A stretch of DNA of 64,000 nucleotides from Polaribacter sp. (GTDB lineage: Bacteria > Bacteroidota > Bacteroidia > Flavobacteriales > Flavobacteriaceae), in the NCBI GenBank assembly GCA_029238315.1, contig JAQWGI010000006.1, positions 22,052 through 86,051 on the forward strand, given 5' to 3'. Both the position numbers and the translations under genes were made by a program. Of this stretch, positions 1 through 9,645 are shown one piece after another (position 1 is the stretch's first letter; each line of letters starts with the position of its first letter). A model generated the notes under the pieces. It was not told the DNA's origin. It did no database searches and was given only the letters and a program-made list of their open reading frames with translations.

Positions 1-2
1 AG

Positions 3-2027
3 AAAATTTACAATGTTGGTAAAGACATGACTGTTAAAGGCGGAAGCGTTTCTGATGTTCTAGATAACGTACCATCTGTTACTGTTGATGTTGAAGGTGC
101 TGTTAGTTTAAGAGGTAATGAAAATGTAAGAATCTTAATTGACGGAAAACCTTCTTCTTTAGTTGGTTTAGATGGCGCAAGCGCGCTACGTCAACTTCCG
201 GCAGATGCAATTGAAAGAGTTGAAGTAATTACCTCTCCCTCTGCAAGATATGATGCTGAAGGAACAGCAGGAATTATAAATATTATTCTAAGAAAAGGAA
301 AGGTTACAGGGTTTAATGGCTCAATCAATCCTACATTTGGAGACCCAACTCAATACGGTATTTCTGCAAACTTAAATTACAGAACAAAAAAATACAATGT
401 CTTTACAAATTCTGGATACAGCTATAGAGATGGCCCAGGAAACAGTAAAAATAATTCTACCTATTTTGATAATTCTGGAAATATTACAGGTTACTTAAAT
501 GAATTAAGAAATAGCAATCGATTGCAAAAAGGTTTTAATTCTAGCATAGGGCTAGAATACTACCTAAATGACAATAGCTCTATATTGGGAAACATTGTTA
601 TGAGAAAATCTGACGGAGATAATACAACAGCTAATAATGTTGACTTTTTTGATGCTAATAACACACTCACAGATACTAGAACACGTAATGAGAATGAATT
701 GTCTGATTCTAAATCGTTTCAATATGCACTTAATTATACAAATAGATTAAATCAAACAGGAAAAAAACTTACAATAGATTTACAATATAGCACAAGTGAC
801 CAGGATGAAACTGGTACAATTTACCAAAACAATGCGTTTGTAGAAGATAATAATACACTGCAGAATTCTGAAAGAAAACTTTTTCAAATTGATTATGTAT
901 ATCCAAAAGAAGATGGTTCTCAAATTGAGTTAGGATACAGAGCAAATTTAGAAAAGTCTAACACAGATTATAAAAACACACCTGTAACACCATACACAAA
1001 CCCATTACTAGACCCTTCTAACAATTTAGAATTTACACAAAATGTTTATGCATTATATGGTCAATACGGTAAAAAACATCAAAAATTTTCTTATTTACTA
1101 GGATTAAGAGGAGAAATTACAGACCAGCAAATAAACCTATTAACCACAAATGAAGATTATTCAAAATCTTATGTTGGTGTTTTTCCAACGGTAAACCTAG
1201 GATATGAAATAAATGATACAGAAAGTATTACAGTTGGATACAGCAAAAGATTAAGAAGACCAAGATCTTGGTTTTTAAATCCGTTTGAATCAAGAAGCTC
1301 TGAAACAAATATATTTAAAGGAAATGTAAATTTAGACCCCACATATACAAATTCATTTGATGTTGGATATCTTAAAAGATTTAATAAAGTAACTGTAAAC
1401 TCGTCTGTATACTATCGTCATTCTACTGGTATTTATCAATTTATTAGTCAAGAAAGAGGAGATTTTGTCAATGGAGTTCCAGTAATTGTTCGTTCGCCAA
1501 TTAATTTATCATCTGAAGATAGATATGGATTTGAATTTAATACAAATTACAATGTTTCTAAAAAAATGAGTTTCTCTGGAAGCTTTAATTTTTACGGGTT
1601 TGAAACTGAAGGTAAATTAAATGACATTGATTTTGGCAATAAAGACTCAAATTGGGATGCAAGATTAAATTCTAGAATTACATTGCCTGGAGAAATTCAA
1701 TGGCAAACAAGAATGTCTTATAGAGGTGGGCAAAATAATGCACAAAGTACTCAAGATGGTATTTTTAGTGCCAATCTAGCTTTTAGCAAAGATCTATTTA
1801 AAGACAACGGAACTATGGTTTTAAACATCAGTGATGTTCTAAATTCAAGAAAACGTAAAGGATATTCTTACACACCAAACTCAACTACATACGGAGAAAA
1901 TCAATGGAGACAAAGACAAGTATCTTTGAGCTTTGTATACAGATTTAACCAAAAGAAAAACCAAACACAACCTAAAGCTCCTCAAAATAATGATTTTGAA
2001 CAAGGAGGAGAAGGTTTTGGCGATTAA
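3..2027 (+). CDS. TonB-dependent receptor-like outer membrane beta-barrel protein, 5' truncated by the window
   Basis: The frame is already open at the first complete codon (position 3) and reads KIYNVGKDM into the ATG at 27, so that ATG is internal and the true start lies left of the window. The visible protein begins inside the plug domain (SDVLDNVPSV, LRGNENVRILIDGKPS, ERVEVITSPSARYDAEGTAGIINI). A long run of alternating barrel strands with N/Y/F-rich loops follows, as in the OMP_b-brl_3 (outer membrane beta-barrel) family. The last strand (QVSLSFVYRF) is followed by about 25 residues of polar, acidic tail rather than ending on the terminal aromatic. In this family the missing N-terminus usually carries a signal peptide and a carboxypeptidase-regulatory-like domain; that is inference here. 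It sits in the outer membrane; the substrate is unknown. No SusD partner follows. A strong terminator follows directly. Confidence 0.88.
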   Translation, partial: KIYNVGKDMTVKGGSVSDVLDNVPSVTVDVEGAVSLRGNENVRILIDGKPSSLVGLDGASALRQLPADAIERVEVITSPSARYDAEGTAGIINIILRKGKVTGFNGSINPTFGDPTQYGISANLNYRTKKYNVFTNSGYSYRDGPGNSKNNSTYFDNSGNITGYLNELRNSNRLQKGFNSSIGLEYYLNDNSSILGNIVMRKSDGDNTTANNVDFFDANNTLTDTRTRNENELSDSKSFQYALNYTNRLNQTGKKLTIDLQYSTSDQDETGTIYQNNAFVEDNNTLQNSERKLFQIDYVYPKEDGSQIELGYRANLEKSNTDYKNTPVTPYTNPLLDPSNNLEFTQNVYALYGQYGKKHQKFSYLLGLRGEITDQQINLLTTNEDYSKSYVGVFPTVNLGYEINDTESITVGYSKRLRRPRSWFLNPFESRSSETNIFKGNVNLDPTYTNSFDVGYLKRFNKVTVNSSVYYRHSTGIYQFISQERGDFVNGVPVIVRSPINLSSEDRYGFEFNTNYNVSKKMSFSGSFNFYGFETEGKLNDIDFGNKDSNWDARLNSRITLPGEIQWQTRMSYRGGQNNAQSTQDGIFSANLAFSKDLFKDNGTMVLNISDVLNSRKRKGYSYTPNSTTYGENQWRQRQVSLSFVYRFNQKKNQTQPKAPQNNDFEQGGEGFGD

Positions 2028-2049
2028 ACATCAACTAAATTTTAAAACA

Positions 2050-2085
2050 AAAAAGGTTTGCAAATTTTGCAAACCTTTTTTATAT
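2050..2085 (+). terminator. Rho-independent terminator of the receptor gene
   Basis: A 15-base stem built on AAGGTTTGCAAA and its complement has almost no loop and is followed by TTTTT. It lies 22 bases after the receptor stop codon. Confidence 0.85.
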
Positions 2086-2105
2086 TTTTAAAAACTACTT
2101 AATTA

Positions 2106-2276
2106 TTATTTATTAGCAGCTTTCTTAGCTTCCCTCTTTAATTTCATGTTTTCCCAAATAGTACCACCTATCCAGTAAGGAACAACAAATGTTAACAAGA
2201 AAATTAACAACCAAAAACCAGCTGTAAAAATAAACATGAATAATAAAAATCCTGAAAATTCTGAAAAATCTAACAT
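2106..2276 (-). CDS. Small single-span membrane protein, unknown function
   Basis: This is a 56-residue protein starting MLDFSEFSG. One very hydrophobic segment of about 30 residues (LLFMFIFTAGF through TFVVPYW) spans the inner membrane and is followed by a basic cytoplasmic tail ending KREAKKAANK. The frame could begin 14 codons earlier, but a TATTTTTG -7 promoter box at 2305-2312 lies inside that extension, so the inner ATG at 2276 is the better start. It is convergent with the receptor gene and divergent from fumC. Similar short proteins are common in flavobacteria without an assigned role, and I do not recognise a function. Confidence 0.6.
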   Translation of the reverse strand: MLDFSEFSGFLLFMFIFTAGFWLLIFLLTFVVPYWIGGTIWENMKLKREAKKAANK

Positions 2277-2304
2277 TTGTGTTTCTTTAAAATAATTAAT
2301 ACCA

Positions 2305-2312
2305 CAAAAATA
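2305..2312 (-). promoter_or_regulatory. -7 promoter box for the small membrane protein
   Basis: TATTTTTG on the minus strand is a perfect TAnnTTTG, 28 bases upstream of the chosen ATG at 2276. No clear -33 TTG stands at the right distance. Its position inside the longer reading frame argues against the upstream ATG at 2318. Confidence 0.5.
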
Positions 2313-2375
2313 ATACATATTTTCAATTTAGACTAATAATTAAAAATAATTTTAAACAAGTATTTTCTGTTTTTG

Positions 2376-2409
2376 TTGATAACTGATTGTGATACTTTTA
2401 GTAATTTTG
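2376..2409 (+). promoter_or_regulatory. fumC promoter
   Basis: TTG at 2376-2378, a 23-base spacer, then TAATTTTG at 2402-2409. Transcription would begin near 2415, leaving a leader of about 20 bases before the fumC ATG. Confidence 0.6.
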
Positions 2410-2434
2410 TACTGGTAAAAAAACAACACAAATA

Positions 2435-3832
2435 ATGAAATACAGAATAGAAAAAGACACAATGGGGCAAGTAAATGTTCCTGCTGATAAATATTGGGGT
2501 GCTCAAACAGAGAGATCTAGAAATAATTTTAAAATCGGTCCTTCTGCATCAATGCCTTTAGAAATTGTTTATGGATTTGCTTACTTAAAAAAAGCCGCTG
2601 CATATACAAATTGTGATTTAGGTGTTTTAACTTCAAACAAAAGAGATTTAATTGCTCAGGTTTGTGATGAAATTTTAGCGGGAAAACACGATGATCAATT
2701 TCCTTTAGTAATTTGGCAAACAGGTTCTGGTACACAATCTAACATGAATTGTAATGAGGTAATTGCAAATCGTGCTCATGAAATTGCTGGAAACGTAATT
2801 GGTGAAGGAGAAAAAACAATTCAACCAAATGATGATGTAAATAAATCACAATCATCTAACGATACATTTCCTACTGGAATGCACATTGCTGCATACCAAA
2901 AAATCGTAAAAGTTACCATTCCTGGTATTGAGAAATTACGTGATACTTTACAAAAAAAATCAGAAGCATTTAAAGATGTTGTAAAAATTGGTAGAACACA
3001 TTTAATGGATGCTACTCCACTTACACTTGGACAAGAGTTTTCTGGTTATGTTGCACAATTAAACTTCGGATTAAAAGCATTAAATAACTCTCTAGAACAT
3101 TTATCTCAATTAGCATTAGGAGGAACTGCAGTTGGAACAGGTTTAAATACACCAGCCGGCTATGATGTTTTAGTTGCAAAATATATTGCAGAATTTACTG
3201 GTTTACCTTTTGTTACAGCAGAAAATAAATTTGAAGCTTTAGCAGCACATGATGCTCTAGTAGAAACACATGGCGCTTTAAAACAAATAGCTGTTTCTAT
3301 TAATAAAATTGCAAACGACATTAGAATGATGGCTTCTGGTCCTCGTTCTGGAATTGGTGAAATAATCATTCCAGCAAATGAACCTGGAAGTTCTATTATG
3401 CCAGGAAAAGTAAATCCAACTCAAGCAGAAGCTATTACAATGGTTTGTGCACAAGTTATGGGTAATGATGTTGCAGTAACGGTTGGTGGTACACAAGGAC
3501 ATTACGAATTAAATGTCTTTAAACCAATGATGGCTGCAAACGTTTTACAATCTGCTCAATTAATTGGAGATGCGTGTGTTTCTTTTGACGAAAATTGTGC
3601 TGTCGGAATAGAACCAAATCATACAAGAATTACAGAACTAGTAAACAATTCTCTAATGTTAGTTACAGCGTTAAACACTAAAATTGGATATTACAAAGCA
3701 GCAGAAATTGCAAACACGGCTCATGAAAATGGCACAACCCTAAAAGAAGAAGCCGTTCGTTTAGGATATGTTACTTCAGAACAATATGATGCCTGGGTAA
3801 AACCAGAAGAAATGATTGGAAACTTAAATTAA
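2435..3832 (+). CDS. fumC: Class II fumarate hydratase
   Basis: Interconverts fumarate and L-malate in the TCA cycle, in the cytoplasm, as an iron-independent homotetramer. The 465-residue length is normal for FumC. The N-terminus [11 protein letters not shown] and the [12 protein letters not shown] segment are typical, as are [11 protein letters not shown] and [16 protein letters not shown]. The superfamily signature [11 protein letters not shown] lies at about residues 318-328 and holds the mobile-loop serine used in catalysis; it separates fumarase from the very similar aspartase only in context, but overall length and the N-terminus favour FumC. The gene is a single transcription unit between its own promoter and a strong terminator. 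Confidence 0.96.
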   Translation: MKYRIEKDTMGQVNVPADKYWGAQTERSRNNFKIGPSASMPLEIVYGFAYLKKAAAYTNCDLGVLTSNKRDLIAQVCDEILAGKHDDQFPLVIWQTGSGTQSNMNCNEVIANRAHEIAGNVIGEGEKTIQPNDDVNKSQSSNDTFPTGMHIAAYQKIVKVTIPGIEKLRDTLQKKSEAFKDVVKIGRTHLMDATPLTLGQEFSGYVAQLNFGLKALNNSLEHLSQLALGGTAVGTGLNTPAGYDVLVAKYIAEFTGLPFVTAENKFEALAAHDALVETHGALKQIAVSINKIANDIRMMASGPRSGIGEIIIPANEPGSSIMPGKVNPTQAEAITMVCAQVMGNDVAVTVGGTQGHYELNVFKPMMAANVLQSAQLIGDACVSFDENCAVGIEPNHTRITELVNNSLMLVTALNTKIGYYKAAEIANTAHENGTTLKEEAVRLGYVTSEQYDAWVKPEEMIGNLN

Positions 3833-3850
3833 TATTTTTAAAATTACAGA

Positions 3851-3882
3851 AAAAAAGACCTTTAAATAAAGGTCTTTTTTTG
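3851..3882 (+). terminator. Rho-independent terminator after fumC
   Basis: AAAAAAGACCTTTA pairs with TAAAGGTCTTTTTT around a two-base loop, ending in a T run. It starts 18 bases after the fumC stop codon. Confidence 0.88.
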
Positions 3883-4130
3883 TGATTAAGATTAAAAATA
3901 GATGGACTACATACATAAAATATTTCAGCAAAATGAAATCATTCTTTCAACGATTCATGATAGCCATTAGTAAATTATTAACTCTATAGCCCATACCAGA
4001 CAGGTAAAGCTATCTAAAAATGCATATAATAGTTGGTCATAACCGTAAAATGTAGATCATTAAGCATAAGTCAAACCTAATAAAGCTAGGCAAATATCTT
4101 TTTTATGACGCGAATCTTATAATTTTCTTT
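3883..4130. other. Intergenic stretch with nothing recognisable
   Basis: These 248 bases between the fumC terminator and the next promoter hold no reading frame worth calling (the best is about 22 codons), no tRNA-like fold that I could see and no copy of the repeat families found elsewhere in the window. Confidence 0.5.
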
Positions 4131-4138
4131 TAATTTTG
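4131..4138 (+). promoter_or_regulatory. -7 promoter box of the methyltransferase gene
   Basis: TAATTTTG ends 12 bases before the ATG at 4151, giving a very short leader. A TTG at 4136 in the same frame is part of this box and is therefore not the start codon. Confidence 0.5.
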
Positions 4139-4150
4139 TTTTTTGCACTT

Positions 4151-4924
4151 ATGAAGAACCTAAAATCTTATATAAAATTTCTATTAAAATCCACTAATCA
4201 ACATGGAGTGCATTCTCCTTTTGTTTATAAATTAACAACGAAATGTTTTTATAAAAAAAAGAGAACAAAAGGAAAAGAAGTACTAAAAAAGTACAGAAAA
4301 AAACTTTTAAACAATACAGAAAGCATTAAAATCACCGATTTTGGTGCTGGCTCTAGGGTTTTTAAAAGCGATAAAAGAGCGATTAAAAAAATTGTAAAAT
4401 ACGCCGCAATTAGCTCTAAAAGAGCCAATTTACTGAGTGAGATTACACATTATTTTGCGCCAGTAAACATACTAGAAATAGGAACTTCTCTAGGAATTGC
4501 AACAGCTGCTTTACATGCTGGAAATCCAAAGGCAAAAATCACAACGCTAGAAGGTAGTAAAATAACTGCTGACATCGCAAGAAAGCAATTTGACCATTTT
4601 TCTTTTCAAAATATTGATGTAATTATTGGCGAATTTTCAAAAAATTTAACAGCTTTAAAAATCGAGAATTCTTTAGACTTGGTTTATTTTAATGCTAAAG
4701 GTCAAAAAAAAGCTACTTTAGAATACTTTGAATACTGTTTAAACTTCATCAATAACGATTCTTTTTTTATTTTTAACGACATTCATCGGGATAAAGAAAT
4801 GGAAGCTGCCTGGAAGGATATTCAAAATCATCCATCTGTAAAAGTTACTATTGATACATTTCAATGGGGATTCGTTTTCTTCAGAAGAGAACAAGAAAAA
4901 GAACATTTTATAATTAGAGTTTAA
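4151..4924 (+). CDS. Class I SAM-dependent methyltransferase (O-methyltransferase-like)
   Basis: A 257-residue cytoplasmic protein with a Rossmann-type SAM-binding core. Motif I is NILEIGTSLGIAT at about residues 110-122, and the acidic end of strand beta-2 is ITTLEGS. The loop after strand 4 reads LDLVYFNAKGQ, and FIFNDIHRD resembles the catalytic/metal-binding strand of class I O-methyltransferases of the caffeoyl-CoA type. The N-terminal region (NQHGVHSPFVYKL) is a conserved flavobacterial feature ahead of the methyltransferase fold. The substrate is not known. Start chosen at ATG 4151 because the upstream TTG lies inside the -7 box. The cobalamin adenosyltransferase gene follows after a 58-base gap filled with TAACTTTG repeats. 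Confidence 0.82.
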   Translation: MKNLKSYIKFLLKSTNQHGVHSPFVYKLTTKCFYKKKRTKGKEVLKKYRKKLLNNTESIKITDFGAGSRVFKSDKRAIKKIVKYAAISSKRANLLSEITHYFAPVNILEIGTSLGIATAALHAGNPKAKITTLEGSKITADIARKQFDHFSFQNIDVIIGEFSKNLTALKIENSLDLVYFNAKGQKKATLEYFEYCLNFINNDSFFIFNDIHRDKEMEAAWKDIQNHPSVKVTIDTFQWGFVFFRREQEKEHFIIRV

Positions 4925-4929
4925 ACCGC

Positions 4930-4972
4930 TATAACTTTGTAACTTTGTAACTATATCACTTTGTAACTTTGA
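4930..4972 (+). repeat. Tandem TAACTTTG array (repeated -7 box)
   Basis: Three perfect copies of TAACTTTG (4932-4939, 4940-4947, 4964-4971) and a degenerate one (ending 4963) stand just before the adenosyltransferase start codon. Each perfect copy matches the TAnnTTTG consensus, so the array could give several transcription starts. Relatives of the same unit occur near 13.1, 13.5 and 14.2 kb. Confidence 0.75.
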
Positions 4973-4982
4973 AAAAAATATC

Positions 4983-5558
4983 ATGAAAATTTACACAAAA
5001 ACCGGAGACAAAGGCACCACTGCTTTGTTTGGCGGAACAAGAGTTCCAAAGCACCACTTAAGAATAGAATCATACGGAACAGTGGATGAATTGAATTCGC
5101 ACCTTGGTTTGATTAGAGATCAAAACATCGATGTAAAAGCTGTAGAATCGTTGATTAGAATTCAAAATGAATTATTTACTTTAGGCGCTATGTTGGCTAC
5201 ACCACCAGAAAAAGAAGTATTAAAGAATGGTAAAGAACGCTTAAACATACCAAAAATATCATCAAAAAACATTGAAGTATTAGAGCAAGAAATTGATGAC
5301 ATGAATTTAGAGTTGCCCCCAATGACTCATTTTATTCTTCCAGGAGGAAATCAAACCGTGTCATTCTGTCACATTGCACGTTGTGTATGTAGACGCTCAG
5401 AAAGAATTGCCACTGCTTTAAATGAGTATGAAACGATAAATCCTGCAATATTAGAGTACCTAAACCGACTTTCTGACTACCTATTTGTCTTGGCACGAAA
5501 ATTGTCTAAAGACCTAACAGTTAAGGAAACACCATGGATTCCAGAAAAAGAAAATTAA
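4983..5558 (+). CDS. PduO-type cob(I)yrinic acid a,c-diamide adenosyltransferase
   Basis: Transfers the adenosyl group of ATP to cob(I)alamin or its precursor, giving coenzyme B12. The 191-residue length matches the Cob_adeno_trans family. The N-terminal ATP-binding loop is clear (YTKTGDKGTTALFGG, residues 4-18), followed by SYGTVDELNSHLG (helix with the essential Asp-Glu). The conserved C-terminal helices contain CRRSERIA and LNRLSDYLFVLARKL. The enzyme is cytoplasmic and trimeric in known cases. No other cobalamin gene and no cobalamin riboswitch is visible beside it; a FecCD-type ABC importer at 16.5 kb might carry corrinoids, but nothing here proves that link. Confidence 0.93.
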   Translation: MKIYTKTGDKGTTALFGGTRVPKHHLRIESYGTVDELNSHLGLIRDQNIDVKAVESLIRIQNELFTLGAMLATPPEKEVLKNGKERLNIPKISSKNIEVLEQEIDDMNLELPPMTHFILPGGNQTVSFCHIARCVCRRSERIATALNEYETINPAILEYLNRLSDYLFVLARKLSKDLTVKETPWIPEKEN

Positions 5559-5595
5559 GTTCTTTTACTTTATTGACAGATTTATCAAAAAAAAC

Positions 5596-5625
5596 TTGCT
5601 TTTCTGAATAAAAAAATTATTTTTG
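5596..5625 (+). promoter_or_regulatory. Promoter of the DUF2795 gene
   Basis: TTG at 5596-5598, a 19-base spacer, then TATTTTTG at 5618-5625. This is a near-ideal Bacteroidota sigma-A promoter with a leader of roughly 16 bases. Confidence 0.7.
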
Positions 5626-5646
5626 CAGAAAATTAAACGTTAAAAA

Positions 5647-5868
5647 ATGTATTGGACACTAGAATTAGCATCTTACTTAGCAGACGCACCTTGGCCAGCA
5701 ACTAAGGATGAATTGATAGATTACGCTATTAGAACAGGAGCACCATTAGAGGTAGCAGAAAATCTGCAAGAAATTGAAGATGAAGGCGATGCTTATGATT
5801 CTATTATAGAAATATGGCCAGACTACCCGACCGAAGAAGATTATCTTTGGAACGAAGATGAATATTAA
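5647..5868 (+). CDS. DUF2795 domain protein
   Basis: A 73-residue, strongly acidic protein. It starts MYWTLELASYL, continues APWPATKDELIDYAIRTGAP and ends in an acid-rich tail (PTEEDYLWNEDEY). This small protein is nearly invariant across Flavobacteriaceae and falls in DUF2795, whose biochemical role is not known. It has no signal peptide or membrane segment, so it is probably cytoplasmic. It has its own strong promoter and terminator, so it is expressed as a single gene, and it stands just before secA in many relatives, which may be coincidence. Confidence 0.88.
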   Translation: MYWTLELASYLADAPWPATKDELIDYAIRTGAPLEVAENLQEIEDEGDAYDSIIEIWPDYPTEEDYLWNEDEY

Positions 5869-5883
5869 CAAAAAATTACATCA

Positions 5884-5911
5884 AAAAAGTCTCAATCGAG
5901 GCTTTTTTTTT
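5884..5911 (+). terminator. Rho-independent terminator after the DUF2795 gene
   Basis: AAAAAAGTCTC and GAGGCTTTTTTT form the stem (one G-T pair) with an AATC loop and a T run. Confidence 0.8.
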
Positions 5912-6028
5912 GTTTACATTTATAACTAGATTGTAATTGCTGTCAATAAATAATAACTTATTTATTATCAATAAATTACAAATCAATATTCAGTTACTAT
6001 AAACTGAATTTTAAATAGAAAATATACA

Positions 6029-9000
6029 ATGAGCTTATTAAATTCGGTCTTAAAAATATTTGTTGGAGACAAACAACAAAAAGATTTAAAAATACTACAA
6101 CCAATTGTTGAAAAAACAAACGCTTTTGCAAGTGCTATTAATGCTTTATCTAACGATGAACTAAGAGCCAAATCAGAAGAATTTAAATCAAAAATCAAAG
6201 AAGCAACTGATTCTTTTGAAACAAAGATTAATGAATTAGAAGAAGAAGCTTTATCTGCAGATATTGATAGACAAGAAGTAATCTACACAGAAATTGACAC
6301 TTTAAAAAACGAAGCTTATCAAGCTTCTGAAGCTATTTTATTAGACATTATGCCAGAAGCTTTTGCTGTGATAAAAGAAACTGCAAAACGTTTTACTAAC
6401 AATACTGTTATTGAAGTTACCGCAACTCCATTTGACAGAGAAATATCAGCAATTAGAGAACATATAACTCTAAATGGTGATAAATCTCTTTGGGCAAATT
6501 CTTGGGATGCATCTGGGCAAAAGGTTACTTGGGATATGATTCATTATGACGTGCAATTAATTGGTGGTTCTGTTTTACATCAAGGAAAGATTGCAGAAAT
6601 GATGACTGGAGAAGGAAAAACTCTAGTTTCTACTTTACCAGTGTATTTAAATGCACTTACTGGAAAAGGCGTTCATGTTGTTACCGTAAATGATTATTTA
6701 GCAAAACGTGATGCCGCTTGGATGGGACCAATTTTAGAATTTCATGGTTTAAGTATTGATTGTATTGATATACATCAACCAAATTCTGATGCGCGTAGAA
6801 AAGCATATAATGCAGATATTACTTACGGAACAAATAACGAATTCGGATTTGATTACTTGCGTGATAATATGGCGCATACCAAAGAAGAATTAGTACAAAG
6901 AGCACCAAACTACGCCATTATTGATGAAGTAGATTCAGTATTAATTGACGATGCAAGAACACCTTTAATTATTTCTGGAGCTGTACCACAAGGAGACAGA
7001 CACGAGTTTAACGAATTAAAACCTTTAGTTTCTGATATTGTTACTTTACAAAAACAATATTTAATTGGCGTATTGGCAGAAGCAAAAAAACTAATTGCTG
7101 CTGGTGATACTAAAGAAGGAGGGTTTTTATTATTAAGAGTTTTTAGAGGTATTCCTAAAAACAAAGCGGTAATTAAGTTTTTATCGCAAGAAGGAATTAG
7201 ACAAATACTTCAAAAAACAGAAAACATATACATGGCAGACAATAATAAATTGATGCCAGAAGTAGATGCAGAATTGTATTATGTAATTGAAGAAAAAAAC
7301 AATTCTATTGATTTATCTGATAAAGGAATTGTACACTTATCAGGGAAAACAAGCGATGAAAATTTCTTTGTTTTACCAGATATTGGAGTAAAAATTGGCC
7401 AAATTGATGATAGCGAAGATACTGCCGAAGAAAAAGCAAAAATCAAAGAAGAATTATACAAGGATTTCAGTATCAAGAGCGAACGTATACATACAATGAA
7501 TCAATTATTAAAAGCGTATTCTTTATTCGAAAAAGACACAGAGTATGTTGTAATTGATAATAAGGTAATGATTGTTGATGAGCAAACGGGCCGTATTATG
7601 GACGGTCGTCGTTATTCTGACGGATTACATCAAGCCATTGAAGCGAAAGAAAATGTAAAAATTGAAGACGCCACACAAACCTTTGCAACTGTAACTTTAC
7701 AAAATTACTTTAGAATGTACCGTAAGCTTTCTGGAATGACAGGAACTGCGATTACAGAAGCTGGAGAACTATGGGAAATATACAAATTAGATGTTGTAGA
7801 AATCCCTACTAACAAACCAATTCAAAGAGACGATAAGGAAGATTTAGTTTATAAAACTACTAGAGAAAAATACAATGCCGTAATTGAAGATGTTGTGAAA
7901 TTAGTAGATTTAGGAAGACCAGTTTTAGTTGGAACAACTTCGGTAGAAATCTCTGAACTACTAGGTAGAATGTTAAAAATGCGTGGAATTAACCATAATA
8001 TTTTAAATGCAAAACTACACAAGAAAGAAGCAGATATTGTTGCTGAAGCTGGGAAACCTGGTGTTGTAACAATTGCAACAAATATGGCTGGTCGTGGAAC
8101 CGATATTAAACTTTCTGATGAAGTTAAAAAAGCTGGAGGTCTAGCAATAGTTGGTACAGAAAGACACGATTCTCGTAGAGTAGATAGACAATTACGAGGT
8201 AGAGCTGGTCGTCAAGGAGATGTTGGTTCATCACAGTTTTATGTGGCTTTAGATGATAACTTGATGCGTATTTTTGGTTCTGATAGAATTGCAAAAATGA
8301 TGGATAGAATGGGATTAAAAGAAGGCGAAGTAATTCAGCATTCTATGATTACCAAATCTATTGAAAGAGCACAAAAGAAAGTAGAAGAAAACAATTTTGG
8401 TATTCGTAAAAGATTGTTAGAATATGACGACATTATGAACTCTCAACGTGAGTTTGTTTACAAAAGAAGAAGACATGCTTTAGACGGAGATCGTTTAAAA
8501 ATTGATATCGTAAACATGATTTATGATACCTGTCAAGCAATTGTAAATGCAAACAAACCTACAAAAGATTTCCAAAATTTCGAATTTGAATTGATTCGTT
8601 TTTCATCAATAACTTCTCCCTTCTCTAAAGAAGAGTTTGAAGCAATGAGCGAGCAAGAATTAATTGATAGATTATACGAAACTATCTACGCACATTATCA
8701 AGATAAAATTGCTGCCAATGCAGTTGCAGCCTTCCCTGTTATTAAAGATGTTTATGAAAATGAAGGAGATCGTTATGAAAGAATTGTGGTTCCTTTTACA
8801 GACGGAATTAAAAGTTTACAAGTTGTAACCAACTTGCAAAAAGCGTACGAATCTGAAGGGAAAGAATTAGTAAAAGATTTTGAAAAAAACATTACACTTG
8901 CTATTATTGACGAAAACTGGAAAACGCATTTACGTAAAATGGATGAGTTGAAAAGTTCAGTTCAAAATGCATCTTACGAGCAAAAAGATCCTTTATTGGT

Positions 9001-9361
9001 TTATAAGTTTGAAGCTTTTGAAATGTTTAAAGTGATGATTGATGATGTAAATAAAGAAGTTTTATCCTTCTTATTTAAAGGGGAAATTCCAAATCAAGGA
9101 AATATTTCTGAAGCACGTCAACAAAAAAGAGAAGCGTTAAACACCAGTAAAGCAGATGTTCAAAACAGCTCAGAACAAGCAATCAGCAATGCTAGGCAAC
9201 AACAACATGAACCTATTGAAACTGTGGTAAGAGAGCAACCAAAAATTGGTAGAAACGAACGTGTTACCATTAAAAACATCATGAATGGTCAAGAAAAAGA
9301 AGTGAAATTTAAACAAGCGATTCCTTTGATTGAAAAAGGAGAATGGGTTTTAACTAAATAG
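6029..9361 (+). CDS. secA: Preprotein translocase ATPase SecA
   Basis: The motor that drives unfolded preproteins through SecYEG at the inner membrane. Its 1110 residues include the long form of the N-terminal region typical of Bacteroidota, about 200 residues longer than E. coli SecA. Visible motifs are Walker A MMTGEGKT near residues 191-198, the [19 protein letters not shown] segment of the first nucleotide-binding fold, [16 protein letters not shown] in the preprotein-binding region, and [11 protein letters not shown] and [12 protein letters not shown] in the second ATPase fold. The C-terminus ends KGEWVLTK with no cysteine zinc-binding SecB tail, as usual in this phylum. I see no clear promoter or SecM-like regulator upstream. 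A small membrane-protein gene follows 8 bases later and is probably co-transcribed. Confidence 0.97.
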   Translation: MSLLNSVLKIFVGDKQQKDLKILQPIVEKTNAFASAINALSNDELRAKSEEFKSKIKEATDSFETKINELEEEALSADIDRQEVIYTEIDTLKNEAYQASEAILLDIMPEAFAVIKETAKRFTNNTVIEVTATPFDREISAIREHITLNGDKSLWANSWDASGQKVTWDMIHYDVQLIGGSVLHQGKIAEMMTGEGKTLVSTLPVYLNALTGKGVHVVTVNDYLAKRDAAWMGPILEFHGLSIDCIDIHQPNSDARRKAYNADITYGTNNEFGFDYLRDNMAHTKEELVQRAPNYAIIDEVDSVLIDDARTPLIISGAVPQGDRHEFNELKPLVSDIVTLQKQYLIGVLAEAKKLIAAGDTKEGGFLLLRVFRGIPKNKAVIKFLSQEGIRQILQKTENIYMADNNKLMPEVDAELYYVIEEKNNSIDLSDKGIVHLSGKTSDENFFVLPDIGVKIGQIDDSEDTAEEKAKIKEELYKDFSIKSERIHTMNQLLKAYSLFEKDTEYVVIDNKVMIVDEQTGRIMDGRRYSDGLHQAIEAKENVKIEDATQTFATVTLQNYFRMYRKLSGMTGTAITEAGELWEIYKLDVVEIPTNKPIQRDDKEDLVYKTTREKYNAVIEDVVKLVDLGRPVLVGTTSVEISELLGRMLKMRGINHNILNAKLHKKEADIVAEAGKPGVVTIATNMAGRGTDIKLSDEVKKAGGLAIVGTERHDSRRVDRQLRGRAGRQGDVGSSQFYVALDDNLMRIFGSDRIAKMMDRMGLKEGEVIQHSMITKSIERAQKKVEENNFGIRKRLLEYDDIMNSQREFVYKRRRHALDGDRLKIDIVNMIYDTCQAIVNANKPTKDFQNFEFELIRFSSITSPFSKEEFEAMSEQELIDRLYETIYAHYQDKIAANAVAAFPVIKDVYENEGDRYERIVVPFTDGIKSLQVVTNLQKAYESEGKELVKDFEKNITLAIIDENWKTHLRKMDELKSSVQNASYEQKDPLLVYKFEAFEMFKVMIDDVNKEVLSFLFKGEIPNQGNISEARQQKREALNTSKADVQNSSEQAISNARQQQHEPIETVVREQPKIGRNERVTIKNIMNGQEKEVKFKQAIPLIEKGEWVLTK

Positions 9362-9369
9362 TTTTTATC

Positions 9370-9582
9370 ATGAAAAAAGCAATTCCGATTATATATTTAA
9401 TTGTTGGTATTAGTTTTGTCTTAAAAGGCCTATATGCCATTTTTAAAGATCTTGAAATGTATTATTTGATATTTTCTTTAGAAACAGAAAGTAAAGCAAT
9501 TTACATCTTATTTAATTTATTCTTTGGCGGCTTAATTATATTTACTGGCCTCAAGCGGTTTCAAGGATTAAAAAAACAGTAA
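9370..9582 (+). CDS. Small two-span membrane protein, unknown function
   Basis: A 70-residue protein with two hydrophobic segments (about residues 5-24 and 44-61), a short polar loop between them and a basic C-terminus (KRFQGLKKQ). It starts 8 bases after the secA stop and ends at the shared terminator, so it is the second gene of a secA transcription unit. I do not recognise a family. A role beside SecA is suggested only by position. Confidence 0.6.
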   Translation: MKKAIPIIYLIVGISFVLKGLYAIFKDLEMYYLIFSLETESKAIYILFNLFFGGLIIFTGLKRFQGLKKQ

Positions 9583-9593
9583 CTATTACAAAT

Positions 9594-9626
9594 AAAAAGC
9601 CGTTTAGAAATTCTAAACGGCTTTTT
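9594..9626. terminator. Bidirectional terminator between secA unit and folE
   Basis: The perfect inverted repeat AAAAAGCCGTTTAGAA / TTCTAAACGGCTTTTT is flanked by A and T runs. It can stop transcription from both sides: the secA unit on the plus strand and folE on the minus strand. Confidence 0.88.
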
Positions 9627-9645
9627 TACGCTTTTAAATCAATTC

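Noticed and set aside
27..29. ATG as the start of the outer membrane receptor
   Set aside because: The frame is open upstream and reads receptor-like sequence to the window edge, so this is an internal methionine.
3883..4130. tRNA or small RNA in the gap after fumC
   Set aside because: I could find no cloverleaf, no GTTC-type T-loop and no stem-loop with a T run.
4930..4972. CRISPR-like array
   Set aside because: Units are 8 bases with no unique spacers; no cas genes in the window.
6900..7500. Insertion in SecA as a foreign domain
   Set aside because: The longer SecA form with extra segments is normal in Bacteroidota; no intein or homing motifs are seen.
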